From: Alicyclobacillaceae bacterium
GTDB lineage: Bacteria; Bacillota; Bacilli; Kyrpidiales; Kyrpidiaceae
Reading direction: 5' to 3'
Length of the DNA: 64,000 nt
Assembly (NCBI GenBank): GCA_029961045.1
Contig: JASBVN010000006.1
Coordinates: 36,474-100,473 of the forward strand
Made by a program: the position numbers and the translations under genes
The notes under the pieces: generated by a model
What the model was told of the DNA's origin: nothing
What the model saw: only the letters and a program-made list of their open reading frames with translations
Database searches by the model: none
Shown: positions 50,981 to 59,676 of the stretch, in pieces
Layout: every line of letters begins with the position of its first letter
Numbering within the stretch: the stretch's first letter is position 1

Positions 50981-52651
50981 TCAGTCCAGCTTGAGGACCG
51001 CACCGGTGTTGGCCGAAGTGACGAGCTTGGCATACCGGGCCAAATACCCGCTTCGCACTTTGGGTTCCGGCGCCCGCCACTTGGCCCGCCGGGCCGCCAG
51101 TTCCTCGTCGCTGAGCTTCACCTCGAGGCGGCGGTTCGGGATATCGATGATCACGATGTCGCCGTCTTCCAAGAGGGCGATGGGCCCGCCCTCCGCGGCC
51201 TCCGGAGAGATATGGCCGACGCTGATCCCCCGCGAACCGCCCGAAAACCGCCCGTCGGTAATCAGCGCCACCTTCGCGCCGAGCCCCATCCCGGCCAGCG
51301 CAGACGTCGGAGCGAGCATTTCGGGCATCCCCGGCCCGCCCTTCGGCCCTTCGTACCGGATGACCACCACGTCCCCTTCTTTAATTTTGCCGGACATGAT
51401 GCCTTCGAAGGCTTCATCCTGGGAATTGAAGATAACGGCCGGTCCTTCGAACCGCGTAACGGATTCGTCCACCGCTCCCGACTTGATCACCGCTCCGTTC
51501 GGCGCCAGGTTGCCGTAGAGGATGGCCAACCCTCCCACCGGACTGTAGGCCCGCTCCAGGGGCCGAATCACCTCGGGATCGCGGATCTGCGCATCGGCGA
51601 TGTTCTCGCCGAGGGTTTTGCCCGTCACCGTAAGGGCATCCAAATGGAGCAACCCGTCGATCCGGCTGAGTTCTTTCAAAATGGCGGACACCCCGCCCGC
51701 CCGGTCCACATCCTCCATGTGCCAGTGGGACGCCGGGCTCACCTTGCACAGGTGGGGCGTTCGCCGGGAAATCTCGTCGATTCGGGACAGCGGATAATCG
51801 ATCCCGGCCTCGTGGGCGATGGCCATCGTGTGCAACACCGTGTTGGTCGAACCGCCCATGGCCATGTCCAGGGCGAAGGCGTTGTCCAAAGACTCCACCG
51901 TGACGATGTCCCGGGGCTTGATATCCCGGCGGACGAGCTCCAAAATCTGCCGGGCCGCTCTCCGGGCGAGGGCCTCCCGCTCGGGGGTTTTGGCAAGAAT
52001 TGAACCGTTTCCGGGCAACGCCATGCCCAGGGCTTCAGCGAGACAGTTCATGGAATTGGCCGTGAACATTCCCGAACACGAACCGCAGCCCGGACACCCG
52101 TAATCCTCGAGTTCTTTCAACTCTTCCAACGTAATCTGGCCGGACTGGTATGCACCGACCCCTTCGAACACCGAAATGAGGTCCACCGTCTTTCCGGTAG
52201 GGGTGCGTCCCGCCGCCATGGGTCCACCGCTGATAAAAATGGTGGGAATGTTGACCCGTACGGCGGCCATCAACATCCCGGGAGTAATTTTGTCGCAATT
52301 GGGAATACAGATGAGTCCGTCGAACCAGTGGGCCATCGCCATCGTCTCCACCGCGTCGGCGATGATCTCCCGGCTCGGAAGGGAATAGCGCATCCCGATG
52401 TGGCCCATCGCGATGCCGTCGTCCACGCCGATGGTATTGAACTCGAACGGGACGCCTCCCGCTTCCCGGACCGCCTCCTTGATGAGGCGGCCGAATTCCT
52501 GAAGGTGAACATGTCCCGGGACAATTTCGACGAAGGAATTGCAAATGCCGATAAACGGCTTATCAAAGTCTTCGTCCCGCACCCCGGTGGCCTTCAGCAG
52601 GCTGCGGTGGGGCGCCTTGTCGACTCCGCGCTTGATCATGTCACTGCGCAC
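50981..52651 (-). CDS. ilvD: Dihydroxy-acid dehydratase
   Basis: A 556-residue Fe-S dehydratase in valine, isoleucine and pantothenate synthesis; it dehydrates 2,3-dihydroxyisovalerate and its homologue. Cluster cysteines are in GICNSF, CIPNCDK and [16 protein letters not shown]; Mg-binding and catalytic motifs are [21 protein letters not shown] and [11 protein letters not shown] start at the GTG at 52651 (GGGGGAGAG upstream), matching the usual [17 protein letters not shown] start. The much longer frame upstream is shadow. It stands alone, not in an ilv-leu operon. Confidence 0.95.
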   Translation of the reverse strand: MRSDMIKRGVDKAPHRSLLKATGVRDEDFDKPFIGICNSFVEIVPGHVHLQEFGRLIKEAVREAGGVPFEFNTIGVDDGIAMGHIGMRYSLPSREIIADAVETMAMAHWFDGLICIPNCDKITPGMLMAAVRVNIPTIFISGGPMAAGRTPTGKTVDLISVFEGVGAYQSGQITLEELKELEDYGCPGCGSCSGMFTANSMNCLAEALGMALPGNGSILAKTPEREALARRAARQILELVRRDIKPRDIVTVESLDNAFALDMAMGGSTNTVLHTMAIAHEAGIDYPLSRIDEISRRTPHLCKVSPASHWHMEDVDRAGGVSAILKELSRIDGLLHLDALTVTGKTLGENIADAQIRDPEVIRPLERAYSPVGGLAILYGNLAPNGAVIKSGAVDESVTRFEGPAVIFNSQDEAFEGIMSGKIKEGDVVVIRYEGPKGGPGMPEMLAPTSALAGMGLGAKVALITDGRFSGGSRGISVGHISPEAAEGGPIALLEDGDIVIIDIPNRRLEVKLSDEELAARRAKWRAPEPKVRSGYLARYAKLVTSANTGAVLKLD

Positions 52652-52760
52652 TGCCGTTCCACTCTCCCCCATTTCGACTATGACCGTTTTCAGCCGGTCC
52701 CGTAGACTTCTCCTCATTCTAGCAAGGAGCCGGGATTTTGTACAGATTAAGAAGGAGAGC

Positions 52761-52784
52761 CGCCCCGTTTCCGGGACCGGGGCG
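52761..52784 (-). terminator. Possible terminator after the XRE-TPR gene
   Basis: On the minus strand CGCCCCG pairs with CGGGGCG around a ten-base loop, followed by GCTCTCCTTCTT. It is a moderate stem with a weak T tract. Confidence 0.5.
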
Positions 52785-52824
52785 CCCCTCCGCAAACATT
52801 CCGTGCCGCCCGGCGGCCCGGACG

Positions 52825-54171
52825 TCATCCCATTTCTAAAAACATTTTCCTCTGCCGGCGAATCGTTGTCAGTCCGTTGCGCAGCGCCGCCTCGGCCCGG
52901 ACGTAATCGCCTCTCCGGCGATACCATTCCACCAGATCTGCGTAACTTTCCGAAAGTTTCTCGACCTGTCCGGCTTCCCGCCAGATAACGACTGCCGTCT
53001 CCATCTGACTGACGGCTCCTTCGACGTCTCCCCGGTCCACCAAAAGCTTGGCATACAAACAGCGCAATTCCGCTTCGTCGTCGCTGCCGGGACGCACCCG
53101 TTCAAGGGCCAGGATACAAGCCCGTTCGGCCTCGTCCGCGCGGCCGTGCCGGTACCACAAAAGGGCAATCTGAAGATGGACCCGCACCCATTCATCCAAC
53201 TGCCCGGAGGCATGATATTCGTCGGCGCACTCCTGCAACATATAGAGAGAATCCTGGATCCGGCCGGTCGCGCCATAATACTGGGCATACCGGGATTTGA
53301 TATCGAGGTACAGCTTCCGGTGACGCACATGTTCAAACAGAGACATGGCCCGTTCGGCGTATTGGCACGCTTTGGCGTCGTCGCCCATGGCGTGGAGGAC
53401 TTCGGCCAAGTGCAGGGACACCCTCGCCGTCTCCTCGGGATTCCGTTCCTTTTGCGCCGCATAAAAGGCCTTCGCCAAGGATGATGCAGCCTGCTCCAAT
53501 TGCCCCGCCCGGGCGTACCCGATCCCCAGATGATAATACACTTCCGCGAAGAGGGGGCCGAACAACTCCGCATCCCCGGCCATCAACTCGCAAGCCTTTT
53601 CCCAGTGGTACACGGCCAAGGAAAGCCTCCCCCGCCGCAAGCGCACCTGAGCCAGCCGGTCGAGGCAGCGCACCGCTTCTCGGCGTTCTTCCCGCTCCAG
53701 GAGATCTCCCAGTACGTCCTCCAAAATCCCCTCCGCCCGCTCCCACTGTTCTCCCTGCATGTAGCAATCGGCAAGATCCATCTGAATCTTCCACCGAGGA
53801 ATGTACAAGTCCTCGATTTCGAGCAATTCCCGGAACACGGCAACGGCTTGATCGTGCGCCCCGGCCGCCATCTTGCCTTGGGCCAGCTTATAGAGGGCGT
53901 TCTGGCGGGTTTGGGAAGCCAAATCGGACAGAAAATACTCGAGCGGCATCTCCAGTCTGTCCGCCAATGCCCGCAGAACCTTGTAAGAGGGCATCGCCTT
54001 ATCCGACTCGATTTGGCTAATCATGCTCACGGTGACAATGCCGTCCGCCAGGGCTTGCTGGGTCATGCCGCGCGACCGCCGGACCTGGCGGATCTTCTGA
54101 CCGAGCGACGGCTTGCCGTTCCTTTCTTCCCGGCCCGAGGCGACGCGATCGATCATTTGCTCCCCTGACAT
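52825..54171 (-). CDS. XRE-type regulator with TPR repeats
   Basis: A 448-residue regulator. The N-terminal HTH_3 domain is at about residues 23-80 ([36 protein letters not shown]), followed by about nine TPR-like helical repeats (about 90-440) with many LA.CY.. / [11 protein letters not shown] / [10 protein letters not shown] units. This architecture is shared by RRNPP peptide-pheromone regulators (PlcR, NprR, Rap-like) and by peptide-independent relatives. No short secreted-peptide gene follows it, so its inducer is unknown. GGAGGGATGGAGG precedes the ATG. A perfect palindrome just upstream may be its own operator. Confidence 0.85.
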   Translation of the reverse strand: MSGEQMIDRVASGREERNGKPSLGQKIRQVRRSRGMTQQALADGIVTVSMISQIESDKAMPSYKVLRALADRLEMPLEYFLSDLASQTRQNALYKLAQGKMAAGAHDQAVAVFRELLEIEDLYIPRWKIQMDLADCYMQGEQWERAEGILEDVLGDLLEREERREAVRCLDRLAQVRLRRGRLSLAVYHWEKACELMAGDAELFGPLFAEVYYHLGIGYARAGQLEQAASSLAKAFYAAQKERNPEETARVSLHLAEVLHAMGDDAKACQYAERAMSLFEHVRHRKLYLDIKSRYAQYYGATGRIQDSLYMLQECADEYHASGQLDEWVRVHLQIALLWYRHGRADEAERACILALERVRPGSDDEAELRCLYAKLLVDRGDVEGAVSQMETAVVIWREAGQVEKLSESYADLVEWYRRRGDYVRAEAALRNGLTTIRRQRKMFLEMG

Positions 54172-54213
54172 AATCCTCCATCCCTCCTAAAAGAAAAGAA
54201 AAGTCTCTACATA

Positions 54214-54246
54214 TGTGGAAATTCCACACTAACAAATATACCATAA
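54214..54246 (-). promoter_or_regulatory. Promoter with perfect palindrome upstream of the XRE-TPR gene
   Basis: An extended -10 (TGG-TATATT on the minus strand, near 54236-54244) is followed by the perfect 15-bp palindrome TGTGGAATTTCCACA (54214-54228), 43 bases before the start codon. Placed at about +1, it would suit autorepression. Confidence 0.5.
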
Positions 54247-54265
54247 TCAACCATGTTGGACTACG

Positions 54266-55126
54266 TTAATTTCTCTCAAATTCAGAATGATTTTGATTAA
54301 ACTGGGAACAACTTGTGACAAGGTCCGGGACATCCCGCCGCGCATCGGGAACCATCCACCGGTACGCCGTTTCCACCCAGGCCGGCCGGGCCGCCCCCAG
54401 CCGGGCCAAAGGGGCCAACCAGCCGGGAACCACCGTCTCCTTGCGGCGCCGGTAAATCGCCCGATCAACCGCCCGGGCCACCTCCCGGGCTTCCAAGACG
54501 GGCATCCACCGGGGAATGCGGTACAAGGGCGTGTGCAGCTTTCCCTCCACCATCCCGGTGTTCACCGGCCCCGGCGATACCACCCCGACGTGAAAACCTT
54601 CAGCAGCCCATTCCTGCCTGAGCGCTCCGGCAAAAGCCCGCAGAGCCATTTTGCTCCCGGCGTAGGCGAAAAAAAATGGGAGAACCATATGGGTGGCCAG
54701 AGAGGAAATCAAAATCACCGATTTTCTGCCGCCCATCCGCATGGCGGGCCAGAGGCTTCTCACCGTCCGAACCGCCCCCCAAAAGTTGACTTCCATCGCC
54801 TCCCGGGCGACTTCTTCCTCCAAAGTCAGCGCCGGCCCGAGGGGCAGCACGCCGGCGCTGTAGACGAGGATATCCAGCCTTCCGGACCATTCTTGCACTT
54901 CCCGGGCCAACCGCATGCCCGCCCGGGGATCGGCGACGTCCGCCGCCACCGCCCGGTGGCCCGTTCCGGGCAACTCTCCGGCCAGTTCGGCCAGAGCCCG
55001 CTCGTCCCGGGCGATCAACAACACCCTCGCCCCTCGGGCAGCCAACCGCTCGGCGACGGCCCGGCCAATTCCCCGGGAAGCCCCCACCACCGCCGCCACT
55101 TCCCCGCTATAGCGCCCCACCGGCAT
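54266..55126 (-). CDS. Short-chain dehydrogenase/reductase
   Basis: A 286-residue classical SDR. The cofactor motif is VGASRGIGRAV (about residue 14), with NAG replaced by YSAG, Ser in ILISSLATH and the catalytic YAGSK (Tyr near residue 155). The C-terminal extension of about 60 residues includes a basic hydrophobic patch (RRKETVVPGWLAPLARLG) that could bind membrane. Substrate unknown. It begins 20 bases before the stop of the small zinc-ribbon gene, so it is coupled to that gene and to the aldolase. Confidence 0.85.
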   Translation of the reverse strand: MPVGRYSGEVAAVVGASRGIGRAVAERLAARGARVLLIARDERALAELAGELPGTGHRAVAADVADPRAGMRLAREVQEWSGRLDILVYSAGVLPLGPALTLEEEVAREAMEVNFWGAVRTVRSLWPAMRMGGRKSVILISSLATHMVLPFFFAYAGSKMALRAFAGALRQEWAAEGFHVGVVSPGPVNTGMVEGKLHTPLYRIPRWMPVLEAREVARAVDRAIYRRRKETVVPGWLAPLARLGAARPAWVETAYRWMVPDARRDVPDLVTSCSQFNQNHSEFERN

Positions 55127-55322
55127 CTCCCTCCCGGCGGGCCGAAAACCCGTTCAAAAACATCTCGGCAAACCGCCTCATACATTCTTCCTCCCAACAC
55201 AACGGCATTTCGTCCCCCGCCGGCCTCCCGCACACCATGCAAAGCCGGGGCGGGTTTTCCCCGCCCCGCCGTCCGGGCATCCGGCCCCCGCATCCGCTCC
55301 GCATTCGGATCCCGCCCGTCAC
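55107..55322 (-). CDS. Small zinc-ribbon-like protein
   Basis: A 71-residue gene, easily missed as part of a longer frame. Its GTG start overlaps the aldolase stop as GTGA, and its end overlaps the SDR start by 20 bases. The core CMVCGRPAGDEMPLCWEEEC (about residues 29-48) has a CxxC and a CxxxxC pair, a plausible zinc site. The tail MRRFAEMFLNGFSARREG is amphipathic. I know no exact family. The overlaps on both sides argue that it is a real member of a three-gene operon. Confidence 0.65.
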   Translation of the reverse strand: MTGGIRMRSGCGGRMPGRRGGENPPRLCMVCGRPAGDEMPLCWEEECMRRFAEMFLNGFSARREGDAGGAL

Positions 55323-56413
55323 GTCATCGGTACATGCCGGAGGATTTTGCCGTCGAGGCGTTCGAAAATATCGTCTAGATCCGGTCCTGTGACGGTCAAT
55401 CCGTGATTGCGCAGGCCGATCACCGCCCGGGAGGGATCCGGAGACTCCCGCACCAATCGAGCCACTTCCTGGGCGAGCTGAAGAGTACCGCAGGGATAGT
55501 TGACCTGGGTGGCTTGAACCCCCTCCATCCAGCCGTGAACATGTACAATGGCGCCCACCTCCGGATGATCCCGGTAAATCATCCAATGTTCGATGGCATC
55601 CACCGAAACCCGCCTCGGCTTGACGCCGGGTGGAACCGAGAGCACCATTTCGTTGCGCTGCTCATCGTATCCTCTGACCAACAGCACGTGTTCGCCCACC
55701 GTCGTCATGGCCCCTTTGTCGATGCCGCTGGCGCTCATCCAGAATCCCAAATCCCCGCAACGGGCGCTCAAGTTGCCGTAACTCAAACCGCCGATGCCGA
55801 ACAAATGATGAATGTGGCGCCGGTCTCGGGGGGAAAGCCATTTTTCCATCGGAAAGGGAGCTGGGAGAAGATCCCATTCACGCAACCGCTTTCCCGCCCG
55901 GAACAATTGCTCGGTCACCGCGTCCCCTTGCCACAGATGCTCCGGCAGATCGGGCACAAACCGGTTGTTGATCACCAGTTTGGAAGTGGCCAGGGGCCAC
56001 AGCCGGTCCACCACACGAGAAATCCACCGCTCGAATCGGTCCGGATTCTCCCCTTCCGGCTCCTCCACCGGATAATGTCCCTGCTCCAAAGTCACAAACG
56101 CCGCCCTGCAACGGGCGGGGTCCGGGGACGCGATCAACAGGAGATTGCCCAAGGACCGGACGAGCAGGGGGTACCCAAACCGCAACAGATCGTCCGGCCA
56201 GTGGTCCACAAAAACCACCGAGACCACGTATACACCCTGAGAACGCCGGCGGTAAGGAACCGGAGCCCGGGGATCGAGGATGTGGAAAACCACCGAAGAT
56301 TCTCCTTCCTCCGCCCGGCCGGAGGACATGCCGCGCCGGCCCATTTCCCTTTCTAGCGCTTCTACAAAGCGGTCTTCCGCCGAATTCCAAGCACCGACAA
56401 TCGCAAATCCCAT
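55319..56413 (-). CDS. Class II aldolase/adducin-domain protein with extra N-terminal domain
   Basis: A 364-residue protein. The C-terminal half (about 160-360) is a class II aldolase fold: LSYGNLSARCGDLGFWMSASG, the metal-binding HVHGWM, and NHGLTVTGPDLDDIF. These enzymes cleave or epimerise sugar phosphates using zinc. The N-terminal half (about 1-155) is not part of that fold: FAIVGAWNSAEDRFVEALEREM and VVSVVFVDHWPDDLLRFGYPLLVRSLGNLLLIA look like an alpha/beta domain I cannot name. GAGGAGG precedes the ATG. It heads an operon with the zinc-ribbon and SDR genes. Confidence 0.75.
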   Translation of the reverse strand: MGFAIVGAWNSAEDRFVEALEREMGRRGMSSGRAEEGESSVVFHILDPRAPVPYRRRSQGVYVVSVVFVDHWPDDLLRFGYPLLVRSLGNLLLIASPDPARCRAAFVTLEQGHYPVEEPEGENPDRFERWISRVVDRLWPLATSKLVINNRFVPDLPEHLWQGDAVTEQLFRAGKRLREWDLLPAPFPMEKWLSPRDRRHIHHLFGIGGLSYGNLSARCGDLGFWMSASGIDKGAMTTVGEHVLLVRGYDEQRNEMVLSVPPGVKPRRVSVDAIEHWMIYRDHPEVGAIVHVHGWMEGVQATQVNYPCGTLQLAQEVARLVRESPDPSRAVIGLRNHGLTVTGPDLDDIFERLDGKILRHVPMT

Positions 56414-56568
56414 TGCGCCGCGACCTCCTCAACGCCGCTTCGCTCTTCATGGTCTGAAAAAAGTATTTCCTTCCTCCGGCCGGCTCATGCCGGAATTCAC
56501 CAACACACCCGCACATTTTTCCCGGATGGGTGAGAAGTCCACAACCCCTTGTCATCTCCTGCATCTCT

Positions 56569-56592
56569 ATACAGTACAACATACAGTACAAC
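56569..56592. repeat. Exact tandem 12-mer repeat before the YjcZ-like gene
   Basis: ATACAGTACAAC occurs twice in tandem (56569-56580, 56581-56592), immediately before GAGGAGG of the small gene. Each copy contains TACAGTA; the second gives CATACAGTA, which fits a sporulation-sigma -10 (SigK CATAnnnTA or SigE CATACA-like). Confidence 0.55.
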
Positions 56593-56608
56593 GAGGAGGT
56601 GAACCGCG

Positions 56609-56746
56609 ATGTTCTGGGGCGCATTTGGGCCAGCGACCCGCTGGGCCGTCGTGTTCCTCATTATCTTTGTTTTGTTCTTCCTCATCGCGCCGGGAGACGG
56701 CTACGGGTATGGAGCCGGAGCAAGCGCGACCGCCGTCGCCTACTGA
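56609..56746 (+). CDS. Tiny YjcZ-like sporulation peptide
   Basis: A 45-residue peptide: MFWGAFGPATRWAVVF, then a hydrophobic helix (LIIFVLFFLIAP) and a Gly/Tyr-rich tail GDGYGYGAGASATAVAY. This is the layout of YjcZ-family small sporulation membrane proteins, which are tiny, often multicopy and mostly unannotated. GAGGAGGT is nine bases upstream. Too short for most ORF tables. An exact tandem repeat with a sporulation-like -10 sits just before it. Confidence 0.7.
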   Translation: MFWGAFGPATRWAVVFLIIFVLFFLIAPGDGYGYGAGASATAVAY

Positions 56747-56763
56747 TCCGCGTCTCCAAACCG

Positions 56764-56792
56764 CAAAAAAGGGGAGGGACTGCCCTCCCCTT
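56764..56792 (-). terminator. Terminator after the class V aminotransferase-like gene
   Basis: On the minus strand AGGGGAGGG-CAGT-CCCTCCCCT followed by TTTTTG. The stop codon of the gene at 56791 touches the stem. Confidence 0.85.
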
Positions 56793-57945
56793 ACCGCCAT
56801 TGTTCCAAGATGTGAACGACCCGATCCAGTTCTTCCTCGGTGTTGAAAAATCCCACCGAGGCCCGCACCCAGGGAGTGCCGGGAATGGTCCGCATGAGCA
56901 CGCCCGCCTCCCGGAACCCGCCCAGCACCTCTTCCGGGCGCCTGTCGCGGATCCCGAACGTGATCAATCCCGCGTGGGCCGGCGGGGTCACCACCTCCAC
57001 TCCCGGCACCTCCCGCAACCGCTCGCGCAACCGGCCGGCCATCGCGCGAATCCGGGCGTAGATCGCCTCCCGCCCGAGTTCGCGGCCGAAGTGCAAACTG
57101 GTCAACATGCCCCGGAACAGGGGCACCGAAGTGGTGGCCACCTCAAACTTCCGCGCATCCTCATGATAGCGGATCTCCGGCCACGGCCCCATCTGCCGCA
57201 GTCCGGCCCACCCCACAAGGGTCGGTCGCACTTCATCTAAACGCCCGGGGGAGATGTACAGCGCTCCACATCCCTCCGGCCCGCACAGCCACTTCTGGCC
57301 GGGCATCGCATAGAAATCGACTCCGGAACGCTCCAACTGCAGGGGAAGCGCCCCCACTCCCTGCGCCCCGTCCACCAACGTCCAAATTCCCCGGCTCCGG
57401 GCCCAGGCGGCCACCTCTTCCATCGGCAAGACCGCCCCCGTTTGATATGAAACATGGGAAAAGGCGATCATGCGAGTCTTCGGCGTCCACGCCCGTTCCA
57501 AGGCCTCCAGCATGTCCGCTTCTCCGGCGCCAAGGGACAGAAACCGGACGCGAACCCCACGGCGAACCGACAGGAGATGCAGCGGCATCACCACCCCGGA
57601 ATGTTCCAGGTTGGTGGTGATGATCTCGTCGCCCTCGTTCCACTCCAACCCCATCAGCGCCAAGCCGACACCTTCGGTGGTATTTTGGGTCAAGGCGATC
57701 GATTCCGCCGGTGCCCCGACCAACTCCGCCCATTCCCGGCGCAGCTCCCGCTTGATTTCCTCCGCGCGCCTTTGGACGGCGGGATCGATCCGGCCCTCCC
57801 GCGCCTCCAGAGCGAATTCCTCTTCCATCGCCCGCACCGTTCTCAGCGGCATGGGGCCCGTCGTACCGGTGTTGAAATAAATCCATTTGCGAACGGCCGG
57901 CATTTCGTCCCGCACCGCCTCAAGGGACCAATTCAATTCCGCCAT
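56791..57945 (-). CDS. Class V aminotransferase (cysteine desulfurase / isopenicillin-N-epimerase-like)
   Basis: A 384-residue PLP enzyme. Motifs are YFNTGTTGPMPL at the N-terminus, TQNTTEGVGLAL, TTNLEHSGVVMPL, the cofactor His in FSHVSYQTGAVLP, DGAQGVGALPLQL and the PLP lysine in YAMPGQKWLCGPEGCG. The Cys-loop of true cysteine desulfurases (SSGSAC) is absent near the C-terminus, so this is more like an epimerase/kynureninase-type or unassigned member of the group. The ATG at 57945 is chosen over a GTG at 57957. Two small genes read the same way lie upstream. Confidence 0.82.
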   Translation of the reverse strand: MAELNWSLEAVRDEMPAVRKWIYFNTGTTGPMPLRTVRAMEEEFALEAREGRIDPAVQRRAEEIKRELRREWAELVGAPAESIALTQNTTEGVGLALMGLEWNEGDEIITTNLEHSGVVMPLHLLSVRRGVRVRFLSLGAGEADMLEALERAWTPKTRMIAFSHVSYQTGAVLPMEEVAAWARSRGIWTLVDGAQGVGALPLQLERSGVDFYAMPGQKWLCGPEGCGALYISPGRLDEVRPTLVGWAGLRQMGPWPEIRYHEDARKFEVATTSVPLFRGMLTSLHFGRELGREAIYARIRAMAGRLRERLREVPGVEVVTPPAHAGLITFGIRDRRPEEVLGGFREAGVLMRTIPGTPWVRASVGFFNTEEELDRVVHILEQWR

Positions 57946-57998
57946 CGCTCGTTTCACTCCCGTTTCGACCCGGAACCGTTTTGGGTTTCCTGTGTCGT

Positions 57999-58376
57999 CT
58001 ATTTGAAAAAGGGCGGTTCGTCGGTCGGCTCCAAATACGAACCATAGGTCCAGATGAGATCGTGTTGGATATTGACGAGATATTCGTTGTCTCCCAACAC
58101 TTGCTCTATGACGCCCACCCGGTAACGGTATCGCCTGACTCGCCCCAAATACTTCACCCGCTGGCCGACGGCCAATTCCACCTCCGGCCCAGCCGGCGGT
58201 GCAGGAACCGCTCTCCTCCTGTCCCTGGGAGAAGGCGGTCCGCCGTGTTTCCGGCGCGATTCCCTCCGGGAAGAGGACCGGGGCCCTTCCGGATGAGGCG
58301 GCCGTCCCCGGCCGGCCGTCCGGCGTTTCCGCGGAGCGCGGTGATCGGGCGTCGGCCCGCGCGATGATCCTTCCAC
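57999..58376 (-). CDS. Small protein with basic linker and SH3-like C-terminus
   Basis: A 125-residue protein. Residues about 5-60 are disordered and very basic (SSRGPTPDHRAPRKRRTAGRGRPP). The last 60 are folded (VELAVGQRVKYLGRVRRYRYRVGVIEQVLGDNEYLVNIQHDLIW...), resembling a small SH3/KOW-type barrel, possibly RNA- or DNA-binding. I take the GTG at 58376 with AAAGGGGAG upstream. It lies 49 bases after a 65-residue gene and 53 before the aminotransferase, so these may be one transcript. Family unknown. Confidence 0.55.
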   Translation of the reverse strand: MEGSSRGPTPDHRAPRKRRTAGRGRPPHPEGPRSSSRRESRRKHGGPPSPRDRRRAVPAPPAGPEVELAVGQRVKYLGRVRRYRYRVGVIEQVLGDNEYLVNIQHDLIWTYGSYLEPTDEPPFFK

Positions 58377-58425
58377 AACAGGCTCCCCTTTCTCCAGAAT
58401 TCGGTTCCGGGCGTCCGGCCGGCCT

Positions 58426-58623
58426 CTACTTCCCGCCGGCCCGGAGGACCACTCCTCCGTGTCGCTCCACCATTCGGGCAAACACCCCCTCGTCCACCGG
58501 ACCGAGATGGGCTCGGTACAGATCGAGGGAGATTTGACAACCGTCCCGGTCGTCCTCGGAGGCGAACCGCGCACCGGCGGTCGTTCCGTCGGCCAACAGG
58601 TAGGTCAAATAATAGGCACTCAT
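58426..58623 (-). CDS. Small conserved-looking protein, unknown
   Basis: A 65-residue soluble protein starting MSAYYLTYLLADGTTAG, with a strong ribosome site (GGAGGGG seven bases upstream). It has a compact alpha/beta pattern: a beta strand, then GARFASEDDRDGC, then helices ISLDLYRAHL and DEGVFARMVERHG. No family is recognised. It is divergent from the serine hydrolase gene and first of a possible three-gene transcript. Confidence 0.6.
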   Translation of the reverse strand: MSAYYLTYLLADGTTAGARFASEDDRDGCQISLDLYRAHLGPVDEGVFARMVERHGGVVLRAGGK

Positions 58624-58721
58624 CCGCTACCCCTCCCGCCTTCGTCCCGTCCCGGCCGGTTCCATGATACAATGATACCAGTTCGCACAGGATCGCAACA
58701 CCCGATAAAGAAGGGACCAAG

Positions 58722-59663
58722 ATGTACACACCGTATCGCCCTGGGGAACCTTTTGTGCCGGCCCGTCACAGGACAACCCGGAAGCGCCGGAGACGCCGCC
58801 TGCTTCGGCTGTTGATCGCGGCGCTTTTGCTCGGTTGGGCCGGATTCGAAGGAGGAAAAGTCGCCTCGAACTGGGTCCGGTCCGAGGGCGTGCCCCAGAC
58901 CGCGCCGGACTATCAGGAACTCCGTCAAGCCGTTGCCTCTTATTTGGCCGCCCAACCGGGAACGTACGGCGTAGTGGTGATCGATCTCGCCTCGGGAGCC
59001 CGCATGGACATCGACGGGGATCGCGTTTTCTACGCGGCAAGCACCTTTAAGCTCCCGCTGAATTTGTATCTGTACACCCAGATCGCTCAAGGAAAAATCG
59101 ACCCGGCCACGAAGTTGACGTATGAGGCGTCCGATTATGAGGAAGGAACGGGCTGGATCGCAAGTACCCCTTTCGGAAGCCAATACACCATTCGGGAATT
59201 GTCCCAAGCCTCCATCGTGGCCAGCGACAACGTGGCGACCAACATGCTCTTGGATTATTTGGGAATCGACAATGTCAAATCCTTCATGGCTCAATTGGGC
59301 GGAAAACAGGTGGTCGACGGAAAAAACGTCACCACGGCGGCGGACATGGCCCTTTATGCCGCTAAACTGTACGAATTTGCAAACCAGCACCCCGACACGG
59401 CGGCCCCCTTGCTCGACGACCTCGAACACACCGATTTCAACGACCGCATTCCGGCCAAACTGCCGCCCGACGTCCCCGTGGCCCACAAAATCGGGAACTG
59501 GACCGATCAGTGGCACGACGTCGGGATCGTCTTCCTGCCCGGGCGTCCCTACGTGATCAGCTTGTTCAGCCGGGACATCGATCAAAGCACCGCCGCCCGG
59601 GTCCTCTCCACCGTATCGCGGATGGTGTACGACGCCCAAGTGCGCGCGGCGGGCCGGTCGTAA
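58722..59663 (+). CDS. Class A beta-lactamase-like serine hydrolase, membrane-anchored
   Basis: A 313-residue exported protein with a basic N-terminus (RTTRKRRRRR) and one signal anchor (LLRLLIAALLLGWAGF). The penicillin-binding fold shows the S-x-x-K motif ASTFK (Ser near residue 106), SDN in VASDN and a K-x-G variant, HKIGNW, in place of KTG. The first two active-site motifs are intact. It may be a beta-lactamase, a D,D-carboxypeptidase or a peptidoglycan-binding relative; the altered third motif weakens a true beta-lactamase call. It converges with the HD gene. Confidence 0.82.
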   Translation: MYTPYRPGEPFVPARHRTTRKRRRRRLLRLLIAALLLGWAGFEGGKVASNWVRSEGVPQTAPDYQELRQAVASYLAAQPGTYGVVVIDLASGARMDIDGDRVFYAASTFKLPLNLYLYTQIAQGKIDPATKLTYEASDYEEGTGWIASTPFGSQYTIRELSQASIVASDNVATNMLLDYLGIDNVKSFMAQLGGKQVVDGKNVTTAADMALYAAKLYEFANQHPDTAAPLLDDLEHTDFNDRIPAKLPPDVPVAHKIGNWTDQWHDVGIVFLPGRPYVISLFSRDIDQSTAARVLSTVSRMVYDAQVRAAGRS

Positions 59664-59676
59664 GGAGCGCCGCGCG

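Noticed and set aside
52652..52824. A T-box or leader element upstream of ilvD
   Set aside because: I looked for a T-box GGTGG motif and antiterminator on the minus strand and saw none.
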